NCBI GenBank assembly: GCA_016201685.1
Contig: JACQCJ010000069.1
Location: forward strand, 1 to 8,408
Reading direction: 5' to 3'
Length of the DNA: 8,408 nt
From: Candidatus Peregrinibacteria bacterium
GTDB taxonomy: Bacteria > Patescibacteriota > Gracilibacteria > Peribacterales > Peribacteraceae
Shown here: one piece after another, positions 1 to 6,147 of the stretch
Layout of the letters: every line of letters starts with the position of its first letter
How positions within the stretch are numbered: position 1 is the stretch's first letter
Position numbers and translations under genes: made by a program
The notes under the pieces: generated by a model
Told to the model about the DNA's origin: nothing
The model's input: only the letters and a program-made list of their open reading frames with translations
Database searches by the model: none

Positions 1-242
1 GATTTTGGCTTGCAGAAAAAGAAATCATGGTCTGCTCGCGTCGCGTTCACCGAGGGCTGCGGACAGAAAGCGATCAGGAGTTTTCCGCGCGGGGAAAACC
101 ACCGTGCAGCATCGTGTCCAGTCTATGTTGGGAAACCTCTGATAAGGTGTACGTTCGTACAGCCGAATTGTCGAGGGGCGTGACCAGGTCGGTGCCCGTG
201 TGTTGAGAAGCATGGGCCGGGGTTCGATTCCCCCACGCTCCA
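1..242 (+). ncRNA. ssrA: Probable 3' part of a tmRNA gene (5' end outside window)
   Basis: The last 25 bases contain a T-arm (GGGG, loop TTCGATT, CCCC at 219-233; the outer pair C218/C234 is a mismatch), then ACGCTCC at 235-241 and a discriminator A at 242. The order GGGC, 5-nt strand, 7-nt loop, 5-nt strand, 7-nt acceptor strand, A matches the tRNA-like 3' end of tmRNA. T239 would give the G3-U70 pair of alanine charging. No normal D-arm or anticodon arm precedes it. A 7-bp hairpin (194-200 with 211-217) abuts the T-arm and a pseudoknot-like fold lies at 80-107, as expected of tmRNA. The 3' CCA is not encoded (CTA follows). About 240 nt between tag stop and 3' end is normal for tmRNA, so the tag would lie just before the window; I see none inside. 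All three forward frames have few stops here, but no recognisable protein. An alternative is a degenerate tRNA-like RNA. Confidence 0.5.
80..107 (+). other. Possible RNA pseudoknot within the tmRNA-like region
   Basis: GTTTTCC (80-86) pairs with GGAAAAC (93-99). The six-base loop GCGCGG (87-92) is in turn complementary to CCGTGC (102-107), with one G-U pair. This is the order of an H-type pseudoknot. If all pairs formed, the connecting loops would be very short (0 and 2 nt), so some outer pairs of the first stem would have to open. tmRNAs normally carry several pseudoknots 3' of the tag, which fits this position. The pairing is seen; the fold is inferred. Confidence 0.4.
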
Positions 243-274
243 CTAATTCGGCATGTTGGTGTATTCTTTTTTCT

Positions 275-1312
275 ATGAAGCGTGCGTTGATAACAGGGAT
301 CACAGGTCAAGACGGCTCGTACCTCGCCGAACTGTTGCTCCAGAAGGGCTACGAAGTGCATGGCCTCGTGCGGCGGGCGTCCACGTTCAACCGCGGGCGC
401 ATCGAGCATCTCTTCTCCGACGTCAACGCACCCACGCTCCCGATCAGCCTCCACTACGGCGACCTCGGCGATTCCAGTTCCCTCACGCGCGTGCTGCAAC
501 TCGTCCGTCCCGATGAAATTTACAACCTCGCCGCGCAGAGCCACGTAGGGGTGAGCTTCGACATGCCGGAGTACACCGGCGACATCACGGGGGTGGGGAC
601 GGCGCGCCTCCTCGAAGCGCTGCGCACGAGCGGGGTATCTTCCAAGTTCTATCAGGCGAGCTCGAGCGAACTGTACGGACTCGCGCAAGAAGAGCGTCAG
701 AATGAAAAAACGCCCTTCTATCCGCGCAGTCCCTATGGCTGCGCCAAGGCGTACGCGTTCTACCTCACCCGCAACTACCGCGAGAGCTACGGGATCTATG
801 CCGTCAACGGCATTCTCTTCAATCACGAATCTCCGCGCAGAGGCGAGAACTTCGTCACTCGGAAGATCACTCTCTCCATCGCGCGCATCATGGCGGGCAA
901 ACAGGACCGTCTCTTTCTCGGGAACATGGAGGCGCGGCGCGACTGGGGCTACGCGCCGGAATTCGTCGAGGGCATGTGGCGGATGATGCAGCAGAATTCA
1001 CCGCAGGACTTTGTCCTCGCAACAGGGAAGACCGCATCGGTGCGAGAATTCCTCGAACTGTGCCTCGGGCACGCGAACATTCCGTTCGAACGACGGGGGA
1101 AGGGGAAAGAAGAGACCTACGTCGACACCCGCACGGGCAAGACCATCGTTGCCATCGATCCGCATTACTACCGTCCCGCCGAAGTCGATTACCTCCACGG
1201 CGATCCGTCCAAAGCGAAGAAAGAACTCGGGTGGGAGGCGAAGACGTCGGTCGAAGAACTTGCAAAGATCATGCTGGAGGCGGATTGCAAGGCGGAGGGC
1301 GTGGCCTTGTAA
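275..1312 (+). CDS. gmd: GDP-mannose 4,6-dehydratase
   Basis: Extended short-chain dehydrogenase/reductase of 345 residues, the usual length for Gmd. It converts GDP-D-mannose to GDP-4-dehydro-6-deoxy-D-mannose in the cytoplasm, the entry step to GDP-fucose, GDP-rhamnose and related sugars. The NADP-binding glycine motif is at residues 8-14 (GITGQDG). The catalytic set is S130, E132 (in ASSSELYG), Y154 and K158 (in YGCAK), matching Thr/Glu/Tyr/Lys of the E. coli enzyme. The signatures LAAQSHVGVSF (85-95), NHESPRRGENFVTRKI (183-198) and RPAEVDYLHGD (300-310) are typical. The start at 275 puts the Rossmann strand at once (MKRALITG); the 25 codons upstream would read through the tRNA-like 3' end and are rejected. 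No Shine-Dalgarno motif precedes the start. It begins only 32 nt after the RNA gene, with a T-run (267-272) between. No GDP-fucose synthase or Rmd partner lies next to it. Confidence 0.95.
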   Translation: MKRALITGITGQDGSYLAELLLQKGYEVHGLVRRASTFNRGRIEHLFSDVNAPTLPISLHYGDLGDSSSLTRVLQLVRPDEIYNLAAQSHVGVSFDMPEYTGDITGVGTARLLEALRTSGVSSKFYQASSSELYGLAQEERQNEKTPFYPRSPYGCAKAYAFYLTRNYRESYGIYAVNGILFNHESPRRGENFVTRKITLSIARIMAGKQDRLFLGNMEARRDWGYAPEFVEGMWRMMQQNSPQDFVLATGKTASVREFLELCLGHANIPFERRGKGKEETYVDTRTGKTIVAIDPHYYRPAEVDYLHGDPSKAKKELGWEAKTSVEELAKIMLEADCKAEGVAL

Positions 1313-1392
1313 TGATCTTGGCTGTTGTGCGTGGACATCGCCATTACCCATCAACGTGGCAGATCGTATCTCTGTGCCATTGCTCGGTTCTC

Positions 1393-1578
1393 TCACCCCT
1401 TCTTTGGTCGCAAGCAGACTTCCAAAGAGTATCCGAGGCACTCTGCCAATCGTTCTGCTGTTTCGAATGCTGGGGTATCCTTACCACGTTCAATTTGACT
1501 GATGTATACTCGTTTCACTAAGTAATCCCACAAAATCTGGACAATCAGCAAACTCTCCAAAGCATGCCTCCGTAGCTT
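1393..1578 (-). pseudogene. XRE-family helix-turn-helix protein, partial or frameshifted
   Basis: Translating the minus strand from 1578 to the TGA at 1393-1395 gives 61 codons. Their second half (VYISQIERGKDTPAFETAER, then LAECLGYSLEVCLRPKKG) is a clear Cro/CI (XRE) helix-turn-helix C-terminal half, like small DNA-binding antitoxins such as HigA or HipB. The preceding residues (LESLLIVQILWDYLVKR) can be aligned to helices 1-2 but lack the usual Gly-Leu-Thr-Gln and the Gly of the turn. A TGA at 1579-1581 closes the frame upstream. There is no ATG; possible starts are TTG (1558-1560) or GTG (1516-1518), which would give only about 55 or 41 residues. Its N-terminus is therefore lost or lies in another frame, possibly the overlapping ORF at 1545-1775. 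No toxin gene is adjacent. The family call is firm; whether it is still expressed is open. Confidence 0.6.
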
Positions 1579-1775
1579 TCATACGTCTTCTTGAGGAAAA
1601 TGGAGAACAACGGATGTGGAGAGAAAATTGAGAAAATGAAAATTCTGAGTGCTGTGGCAACGATTCTACATGCAGTTTCCATCAATTCTGCCACTTCCGG
1701 CCGGAGCTGAGCGACTTCTGCAAGATCTTGCTGCAGCGTTTCCAAACGATCTCCTGTCGTGAGAACATCGGACAT
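1545..1775 (-). CDS. Small hypothetical protein, possibly the N-terminal piece of the broken HTH gene
   Basis: A 76-codon ORF starting ATG at 1775. Residues 1-44 (beginning MSDVLTTGDRLETLQQDLAE) look like a normal, mostly helical acidic sequence. Residues 45-76 (from RIFIFSIFSPHPLF) are A+T-rich, hydrophobic and unlike the first part, as if read out of frame. Its 3' end overlaps the XRE remnant in a different frame. A single ancestral HTH gene interrupted by an insertion and frameshift would explain both, since short helical leaders before XRE domains are common. No Shine-Dalgarno motif precedes the start. I do not recognise a family; it may equally be chance. Confidence 0.25.
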   Translation of the reverse strand: MSDVLTTGDRLETLQQDLAEVAQLRPEVAELMETACRIVATALRIFIFSIFSPHPLFSIFLKKTYESYGGMLWRVC

Positions 1776-1862
1776 AAGGGGAGTATCTTACCCCTATAGA
1801 CCGATGTGTCCAGGCCGCTCAAGCGATGTTTCCAGATTCCTTTTTCCCTATAGTGATGCGGC

Positions 1863-3575
1863 ATGCCCCGCATTGCGATCATCGCCGGCGCCGGCCCCGC
1901 GGGCCTCACGGCCGCCTACGAACTTCTCAAACGCACGGACATCCATCCGATCGTCCTTGAATCCACGGATGCGATTGGCGGCATCGCGCAGACGTTCAAC
2001 TACAAGGGCAATCGCATCGACATCGGAGGGCACCGGTTCTTCAGCAAGAGCGAGCGCGTGATGCGGTGGTGGTTCAATATCCTCCCGCCGCAAGGCTCAC
2101 CTTCGGCGGACACGGCGGAGAAGCGCCATGAAATTGAATATGCCTCTGAGGTCATTGTGGAATACCTTTGTCCGGAGTGCGCTTCTCCGAGTGATTCAGT
2201 GTTCAGCGGTTCAGCGGTTCAGAACAATGATCAAAAAACCCCTAAGCCACTGAGTTCTGAACCGTTGAATTCTTCGGTGAAAGTCACCCGCCCAGCGCCA
2301 AATCCTGAGCAGGAAGATTCCGTGATGTTACAGCGTCCAAGACTTTCACGCATTTTCTACCGGCGGCACTTCTTCCCGTATCCCATCGGCATTACGCTCT
2401 CCGTCGCACGGCGGCTGGGAATCCTCAATACGTTTCTCATCGGTCTCAGTTATCTCAAGGCGCAGGTGTTCCCGCAGCGAGACGAAACCTATCTGGATGC
2501 CTTCTTCATCAACCGCTTCGGCAAGCGTCTCTATTTGACCTTCTTCAAAGACTACACGGAGAAAGTCTGGGGCGTTGCGTGCGAGCAGATCCGCGCCGAC
2601 TGGGGGGCGCAGCGCATCAAGGGTCTCTCGCTCAAGCGCGCGATCACGCACGCCGTGAAGGATCTCCTCAGCAGCGACTTCCAGAAAGTGCAGCAGGAAC
2701 GCGAGACGAGCCTCATCACGCGGTTCTATTATCCCAAGTTCGGGCCGGGACAGATGTGGGAGACCGTAACCGAACATCTTCGGAAATGCGGCGGAGAGGT
2801 CCGGTTGCGGCGGAGAGTCAGCGGCGTTCGCTGCACCGCTGGCCGCGTCACGAGTGTCGAGATTGAGAACGTGGAGACGGGTGATGTGGAACAGATCTCC
2901 TGCGATTTCTTCTTCTCCACCATGCCCATCAAGCACCTGATTGGCATGATGCGTCCCCATCCTCCGTCTCTCGTCGTCGAAGTAGCCGAAGGTCTGCAGT
3001 ATCGGGACTTCTTGACGGTCGGGCTGCTCGTCAGCAAGCTCCACGTGCAAGAGAAAGGAAAGCATCCCGCCGTGAACGTGCCGGATAATTGGATCTACAT
3101 CCAGGATGGGGGAGTGCGTGTCGGCCGCGTCCAGATCTTCAACAATTGGAGCCCCTACATGGTCGCGGATCGCGAGAAAGCCGTGTGGATCGGGCTCGAA
3201 TACTTCGTCAATGAAGGCGGCGATCTGTGGGTACAGCCGGATCAGGAGATCATCCAGCTCGGCATCCGAGAGATGGAGTCTATCTGCTTTCTACGCGGCG
3301 GCGATGTGCTCGATGCGTGCGTGCTGCGGATGCCCAAGGCGTACCCCGCCTACTTCGGCAGCTACGACCAGATCGGCGTGGTGCGCGACTTCGTCAACAC
3401 GATTCCCAATCTCTTCCTCATCGGCAGAAACGGCATGCACCGGTACAACAATCAAGATCACAGCATGCTCACCGCCATGACGGCCGTCGATAACATCCTC
3501 GCGGGAAGGACGGACAAATCCAATCTCTGGGAGATCAATCTCGAGATGGTCTACCATGAGGGAAAGTCCGCATGA
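1863..3575 (+). CDS. FAD-dependent oxidoreductase, UDP-galactopyranose-mutase/amine-oxidase-like
   Basis: A 570-residue flavoprotein. The FAD-binding fold starts at once: GAGPAG at 9-14, E33 at the end of the second strand, then GGIAQTFNYKGNRIDIGGHR (39-58). The C-terminal FAD contact is LIGRNGMHRYNNQDHSMLTA (519-538). It belongs to the HemY/amine-oxidase/UDP-galactopyranose-mutase superfamily, in a subgroup often found in glycan clusters; the exact reaction is unknown. Residues 155-570 follow the subgroup closely (RLSRIF, INRFGKRLYLTFFKDYTEKVWG, PKAYPAYFG). Residues about 79-150 form an unusually long, low-complexity linker that includes a palindromic block (nt 2193-2271). The start is certain because an in-frame TGA (1854-1856) sits just upstream; there is no Shine-Dalgarno motif. 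The stop overlaps the next start (ATGA at 3572-3575), so the two genes are probably coupled. Confidence 0.88.
   Translation: MPRIAIIAGAGPAGLTAAYELLKRTDIHPIVLESTDAIGGIAQTFNYKGNRIDIGGHRFFSKSERVMRWWFNILPPQGSPSADTAEKRHEIEYASEVIVEYLCPECASPSDSVFSGSAVQNNDQKTPKPLSSEPLNSSVKVTRPAPNPEQEDSVMLQRPRLSRIFYRRHFFPYPIGITLSVARRLGILNTFLIGLSYLKAQVFPQRDETYLDAFFINRFGKRLYLTFFKDYTEKVWGVACEQIRADWGAQRIKGLSLKRAITHAVKDLLSSDFQKVQQERETSLITRFYYPKFGPGQMWETVTEHLRKCGGEVRLRRRVSGVRCTAGRVTSVEIENVETGDVEQISCDFFFSTMPIKHLIGMMRPHPPSLVVEVAEGLQYRDFLTVGLLVSKLHVQEKGKHPAVNVPDNWIYIQDGGVRVGRVQIFNNWSPYMVADREKAVWIGLEYFVNEGGDLWVQPDQEIIQLGIREMESICFLRGGDVLDACVLRMPKAYPAYFGSYDQIGVVRDFVNTIPNLFLIGRNGMHRYNNQDHSMLTAMTAVDNILAGRTDKSNLWEINLEMVYHEGKSA
2193..2271 (+). 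repeat. In-frame palindromic octamer-repeat element inside the flavoprotein gene
   Basis: The left arm has degenerate octamers: GATTCAGT, GTTCAGCG, GTTCAGCG, then GTTCAGAAC (2193-2225). CGGTTCAGAAC (2215-2225) is perfectly inverted as GTTCTGAACCG (2254-2264). The match extends to 16 bp with one G-U (2210-2214 with 2265-2269), around a 28-nt spacer. It encodes residues 111-137, rich in Ser, Asn and Pro, in a linker between the FAD-binding start and the conserved core. Frame is kept and no stop is introduced. Confidence 0.75.
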
Positions 3576-4747
3576 TGGCATCCTCTTCGCGTGCTCGGCG
3601 GTCCATCCTCATCGTCACGGTGTTTCTGCTGTGCATGGGGGCGGCCCTGGTCGAACTGTTCCTCTTCCGCACGGCGCCCGATCCCCGCGAGATCCAGGCG
3701 ACAATCGTCCAGAGCGGCGAACAGGTCACGACCCTCGTCCAGCGCGTCCTGCATCCCTCTGCGCATCAAGACATTCAGTCACGTCACGAGGTTCTGCCCC
3801 TCCCCGGAACGCAGCTGCGCATCCGCTATTCCGCCGCGCTCCCCGTTCCCGTTCTCTACGCCGTCGCGGATGCCGCCCTTGCGCAGGGGTACGACGACGC
3901 CAATATGCTCCTCGGCGTCCTCCCGGCGGGTCAGGATCGTGATGAAGTTCTCTCCTTGCGCGCCCTACCCGGATGGCAACCGCGAGGCGCGGGGGCCGTT
4001 CTGTATCTGTTCCAGCGCGATGATCAGCCGGTGAACCTCCGGACGATTGCGGTGGAGGACCGGGGGAATCTCGCCGATCGCGTTTGGTCGATGCTTGCCC
4101 AACTTCGCAGGAGCGAGCCGTGGCAGGTGTCGTCCCAGAGCGTGCTGCGGGGCTACGTGATGGGGGGGATGTCCTGGGCGTTCGTTCTGGGGGTGGGGTT
4201 CGTCGCGGTGATCATTGGCATGATGGGCGTGCGGGGAATGGAGTGGGTGCAATCCAAGAAGAAAACAATAAATTCTCCTGGGGAGCAGGCCTACGGCCTG
4301 CGTTTGAAGAGCATTGTCAGACATTTTCTTTTGGTCATTGTTCTGTTCGTGGGATTCTATCAACTGCGATTCCTTCCCGATGCCGTCGCTTCGTCGTTCC
4401 TTCAGGTACATCGATGGGAGACGGAACACGCGTACGGTGGAACGGGAGATGTCTATCTCGTCGCGGATGCGCTCCGTTCACAGACGATCCTCACTCCCGG
4501 CATCGCCGTTGCCGTCTGCGGACACAATCACGGCGTCGAGGCGAAGATCCTGCGCTACCTCCTCTTTCCCGCGGATGCGTTTCCCTCCGAGCAGGTATGG
4601 CAGCGCGCGGCATTCGTCATCGCGACCCTGCCCGAGTGGCAGTTCGATCGAGGGGAGTTCTTCTGTGACGGTCTCCATCGTCCCGGAAAGATTCTCGGAA
4701 GGTTTCCCCACGGAGGTGCCCTCGTCCGCTTCTCCCCGTCACACTGA
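3572..4747 (+). CDS. Three-helix membrane protein of unknown family
   Basis: A 391-residue protein that I do not recognise. It has an N-terminal membrane segment (about 11-32) after a basic start, an extracytoplasmic-like domain (33-192), then two more membrane segments (about 197-220 and 249-268) separated by a basic loop (KKK at 229-231). A C-terminal soluble part follows, with CGHNHGVEAKILRYLLFP (316-333) as its most distinctive stretch. The loop between helices 2 and 3 contains a 17-bp palindrome (nt 4285-4301). The start overlaps the flavoprotein stop; GAGGG at 3558-3562 is a possible ribosome site, and a second ATG at 3575 is possible. The stop overlaps the next start (TGATG), so it is probably made together with the GT-C-like protein. 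The pairing suggests an accessory subunit or a sensor of envelope glycan assembly, which is inference only. Confidence 0.8.
   Translation: MMASSSRARRSILIVTVFLLCMGAALVELFLFRTAPDPREIQATIVQSGEQVTTLVQRVLHPSAHQDIQSRHEVLPLPGTQLRIRYSAALPVPVLYAVADAALAQGYDDANMLLGVLPAGQDRDEVLSLRALPGWQPRGAGAVLYLFQRDDQPVNLRTIAVEDRGNLADRVWSMLAQLRRSEPWQVSSQSVLRGYVMGGMSWAFVLGVGFVAVIIGMMGVRGMEWVQSKKKTINSPGEQAYGLRLKSIVRHFLLVIVLFVGFYQLRFLPDAVASSFLQVHRWETEHAYGGTGDVYLVADALRSQTILTPGIAVAVCGHNHGVEAKILRYLLFPADAFPSEQVWQRAAFVIATLPEWQFDRGEFFCDGLHRPGKILGRFPHGGALVRFSPSH
4275..4301 (+). repeat. Palindrome inside the three-helix membrane protein gene
   Basis: GCAGGCC (4285-4291), TAC, GGCCTGC (4295-4301) is a perfect 7-bp inverted repeat. 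It is flanked on the left by a smaller hairpin, CTCC-TGG-GGAG (4275-4285), sharing one base. It encodes residues about 235-244 (SPGEQAYGLR), in the predicted loop between membrane segments 2 and 3. Confidence 0.6.
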
Positions 4748-6147
4748 TGTCTGTTCTTCTCTTCTGTCTCACGGCAATGCTGCTCGTTCTGGAAGGAACG
4801 CTCTTCCTGCGCATCGCGTTTCCTCGTTACGAGAGATTGCTCTGTCTTGTGCTGGGTTATCCCGTTGCGGCGCTGTTCAATGTGCTGCTCTTTTTCGTGA
4901 TGTATGCGGTTGGATTGCGGTGGAATGCGGAAGCGATCGGGATGGGGCATGGATTGGTGATGATTCTCTTGATTGGATTTTGGATGATTCGACTGTCATG
5001 GTTCGACTCCGCTCACCATGACAACCTTTCTAATAGACAAAGAGAAAAGCATGTCAACCCGAGCCCTTCGTACCTCAGGACAGGCTTCGTCGAGGGGCGA
5101 CATGCGTTCCCATGGATCATCATTGGTCTCTGCATTTTGTCTCTCTGCGCAACATTCTTCTACGCCGCAACGCATGCATTGATTCTGCCGAGCTATTACA
5201 TCGATACGGTTTCCAATTGGAACCTGCGCTCGCGCGCGATGCTCTCGGCCGGCACGCTCCTCACCGAAGGAGTGGTGAAGCCGCAGTATCCGATCCTCCT
5301 CCATGCACTACAGATGCTCTTTATGCTGCCGCTTGAGAGATGGAACGACACGGCCGCAAACGCCGCGACATTTCTCCTGTCCCTCTCGAGCTTCCTCGCG
5401 CTCTTCCTCCTGGTGCGGCGCGATCACGGCGCCTTCATCGCGTTTGTCATGGTCACGGCCCTCGTCAGCGTGCCGCTCGTCACCGTGCACCTGGGCCAGG
5501 GCTTCGGCGACATCCACCTGATCCAGTACGTCCTGCTCTCGGCCTTCCTGCTCGAGCGAGGGATCCGGCTGGAGGATCGCGCATCCATCGCGCTCTCCGC
5601 GCTCCTCGTCATCGCCTCTGCCTGGACCAAGCTCGAGGGGTTCTACGAAGGCATCGGCTTCTGGCTTCTCCTGTGGATCGGATCGTCGCTCGTACTGCAT
5701 CGCACGATTCCATGGCGGATACTGTTCCTCTTCCTCCTCGCCCTGCCCTGGCCGCTCTTCGTGAAATTCCACCACATGCTGCTGAGCCCGCATGGCAGGG
5801 GATTCGAATTCCACGTCGCCGCGATACCCCTCGCTCTCCTGTACATGGGCACCGAAGGCTCCTTCGGCATTGCGTGGTACGTTCTCCCATTCTGTCTTCT
5901 GATTCTCTTCACGCTGCGCTTTCTAAGGATCCTCCCCCGGTTGCCCGTTCCGCTCCTCTGGGGCCTCCTCGCTCTTGCCTTCGCGTTCGTCATCTTCTTC
6001 TGCACCGCCGAAGTGCAGGGTCTGTACAATCAGGAATCGTTCCACCGCGTGCTGCTCGTGCCATTGCTGTTGTTGATTGAGGGGTGTGTGATGGGGTTTG
6101 TCGAGGTCTTCATGCATGTTGCCCATACCACTCCACCGTCTTCCTGA
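4747..6147 (+). CDS. Polytopic membrane protein, putative GT-C-type glycosyltransferase
   Basis: A 466-residue protein with roughly 12 hydrophobic segments. Features shared with putative GT-C membrane glycosyltransferases are: an acidic residue in a large early loop (D153 in YIDTVSNWNLRSRAM, after the segment at 121-143), a following YPILLHAL (181-188), GFGDIHL (252-258) before a helix, AWTKLEG (292-298) and a late Arg (R434) ahead of the last helix. GT-C enzymes use polyprenyl-phosphate sugars on the outer face of the membrane, with a catalytic acid in the first large loop; D153 is the candidate. Substrate and acceptor are unknown. The start overlaps the upstream stop (TGATG) without a Shine-Dalgarno motif, implying coupling. 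The hydrophilic loop 83-120 is encoded by repeat DNA (nt 4994-5105). The last 38 bp overlap the end of the convergent epimerase gene. O-antigen polymerase-like proteins are an alternative but fit less well. Confidence 0.75.
   Translation: MSVLLFCLTAMLLVLEGTLFLRIAFPRYERLLCLVLGYPVAALFNVLLFFVMYAVGLRWNAEAIGMGHGLVMILLIGFWMIRLSWFDSAHHDNLSNRQREKHVNPSPSYLRTGFVEGRHAFPWIIIGLCILSLCATFFYAATHALILPSYYIDTVSNWNLRSRAMLSAGTLLTEGVVKPQYPILLHALQMLFMLPLERWNDTAANAATFLLSLSSFLALFLLVRRDHGAFIAFVMVTALVSVPLVTVHLGQGFGDIHLIQYVLLSAFLLERGIRLEDRASIALSALLVIASAWTKLEGFYEGIGFWLLLWIGSSLVLHRTIPWRILFLFLLALPWPLFVKFHHMLLSPHGRGFEFHVAAIPLALLYMGTEGSFGIAWYVLPFCLLILFTLRFLRILPRLPVPLLWGLLALAFAFVIFFCTAEVQGLYNQESFHRVLLVPLLLLIEGCVMGFVEVFMHVAHTTPPSS
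4994..5105 (+). repeat. Two adjacent inverted repeats inside the GT-C-like gene
   Basis: The first is TGTCATGGT (4994-5002) with ACCATGACA (5015-5023), a perfect 9-bp stem around 12 nt. The second is GCATGTC (5049-5055) with GACATGC (5099-5105), with inner paired blocks CCC/GGG (5058-5060 with 5094-5096) and AGCC/GGCT (5062-5065 with 5083-5086). Their sequence (TTCGACTCCGCTCACCATGA, CTTCGTACCTCAGGACAGGC) resembles the dispersed palindromes of the TTCGACAGGCTCA type seen between genes in many bacteria. The block encodes loop residues about 83-120 between two membrane segments. Confidence 0.7.

Larger units (their letters stand above)
1313..1862. other. 550-bp intergenic region with decayed minus-strand coding
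   Basis: This gap between gmd and the flavoprotein gene is visibly more A+T-rich than its neighbours. On the minus strand it carries a helix-turn-helix remnant (1393-1578) and a 76-codon ORF (1545-1775), in different frames and overlapping. The plus strand shows no protein I recognise. No hairpin followed by a T-run was found after gmd. At its right end CCCTATAG occurs twice (1792-1799 and 1846-1853), the second 9 nt before the flavoprotein start codon. Confidence 0.6.

Noticed and set aside
175..242. Ordinary tRNA gene
   Set aside because: Only 68 nt, with no normal D-arm, no 5-bp/7-nt anticodon arm and no variable loop, so no anticodon can be assigned.
200..274. N-terminal extension of Gmd from the ATG/GTG-type start at 200
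   Set aside because: The extra 25 residues encode the tRNA-like 3' end, and Gmd proteins start at the Rossmann strand, as from 275.
74..826. 250-codon minus-strand ORF across the RNA region and gmd
   Set aside because: It is antisense to the clear gmd gene and runs through the tRNA-like segment; no recognisable domain.
976..1521. 181-codon plus-strand ORF overlapping the gmd end
   Set aside because: Out-of-frame shadow of gmd that runs on into the intergenic region; no domain seen.
2346..3065. 239-codon minus-strand ORF opposite the flavoprotein
   Set aside because: Antisense shadow of a well-conserved enzyme core; acidic, biased composition and no family likeness.
1863..3575. UGA recoding (Gly or Trp)
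   Set aside because: TGA ends several genes at the expected family length, and tryptophan is encoded by TGG throughout.
5308..5814. 168-codon minus-strand ORF opposite the GT-C-like gene
   Set aside because: Glu/Arg-rich shadow of Leu-rich membrane codons on the other strand.
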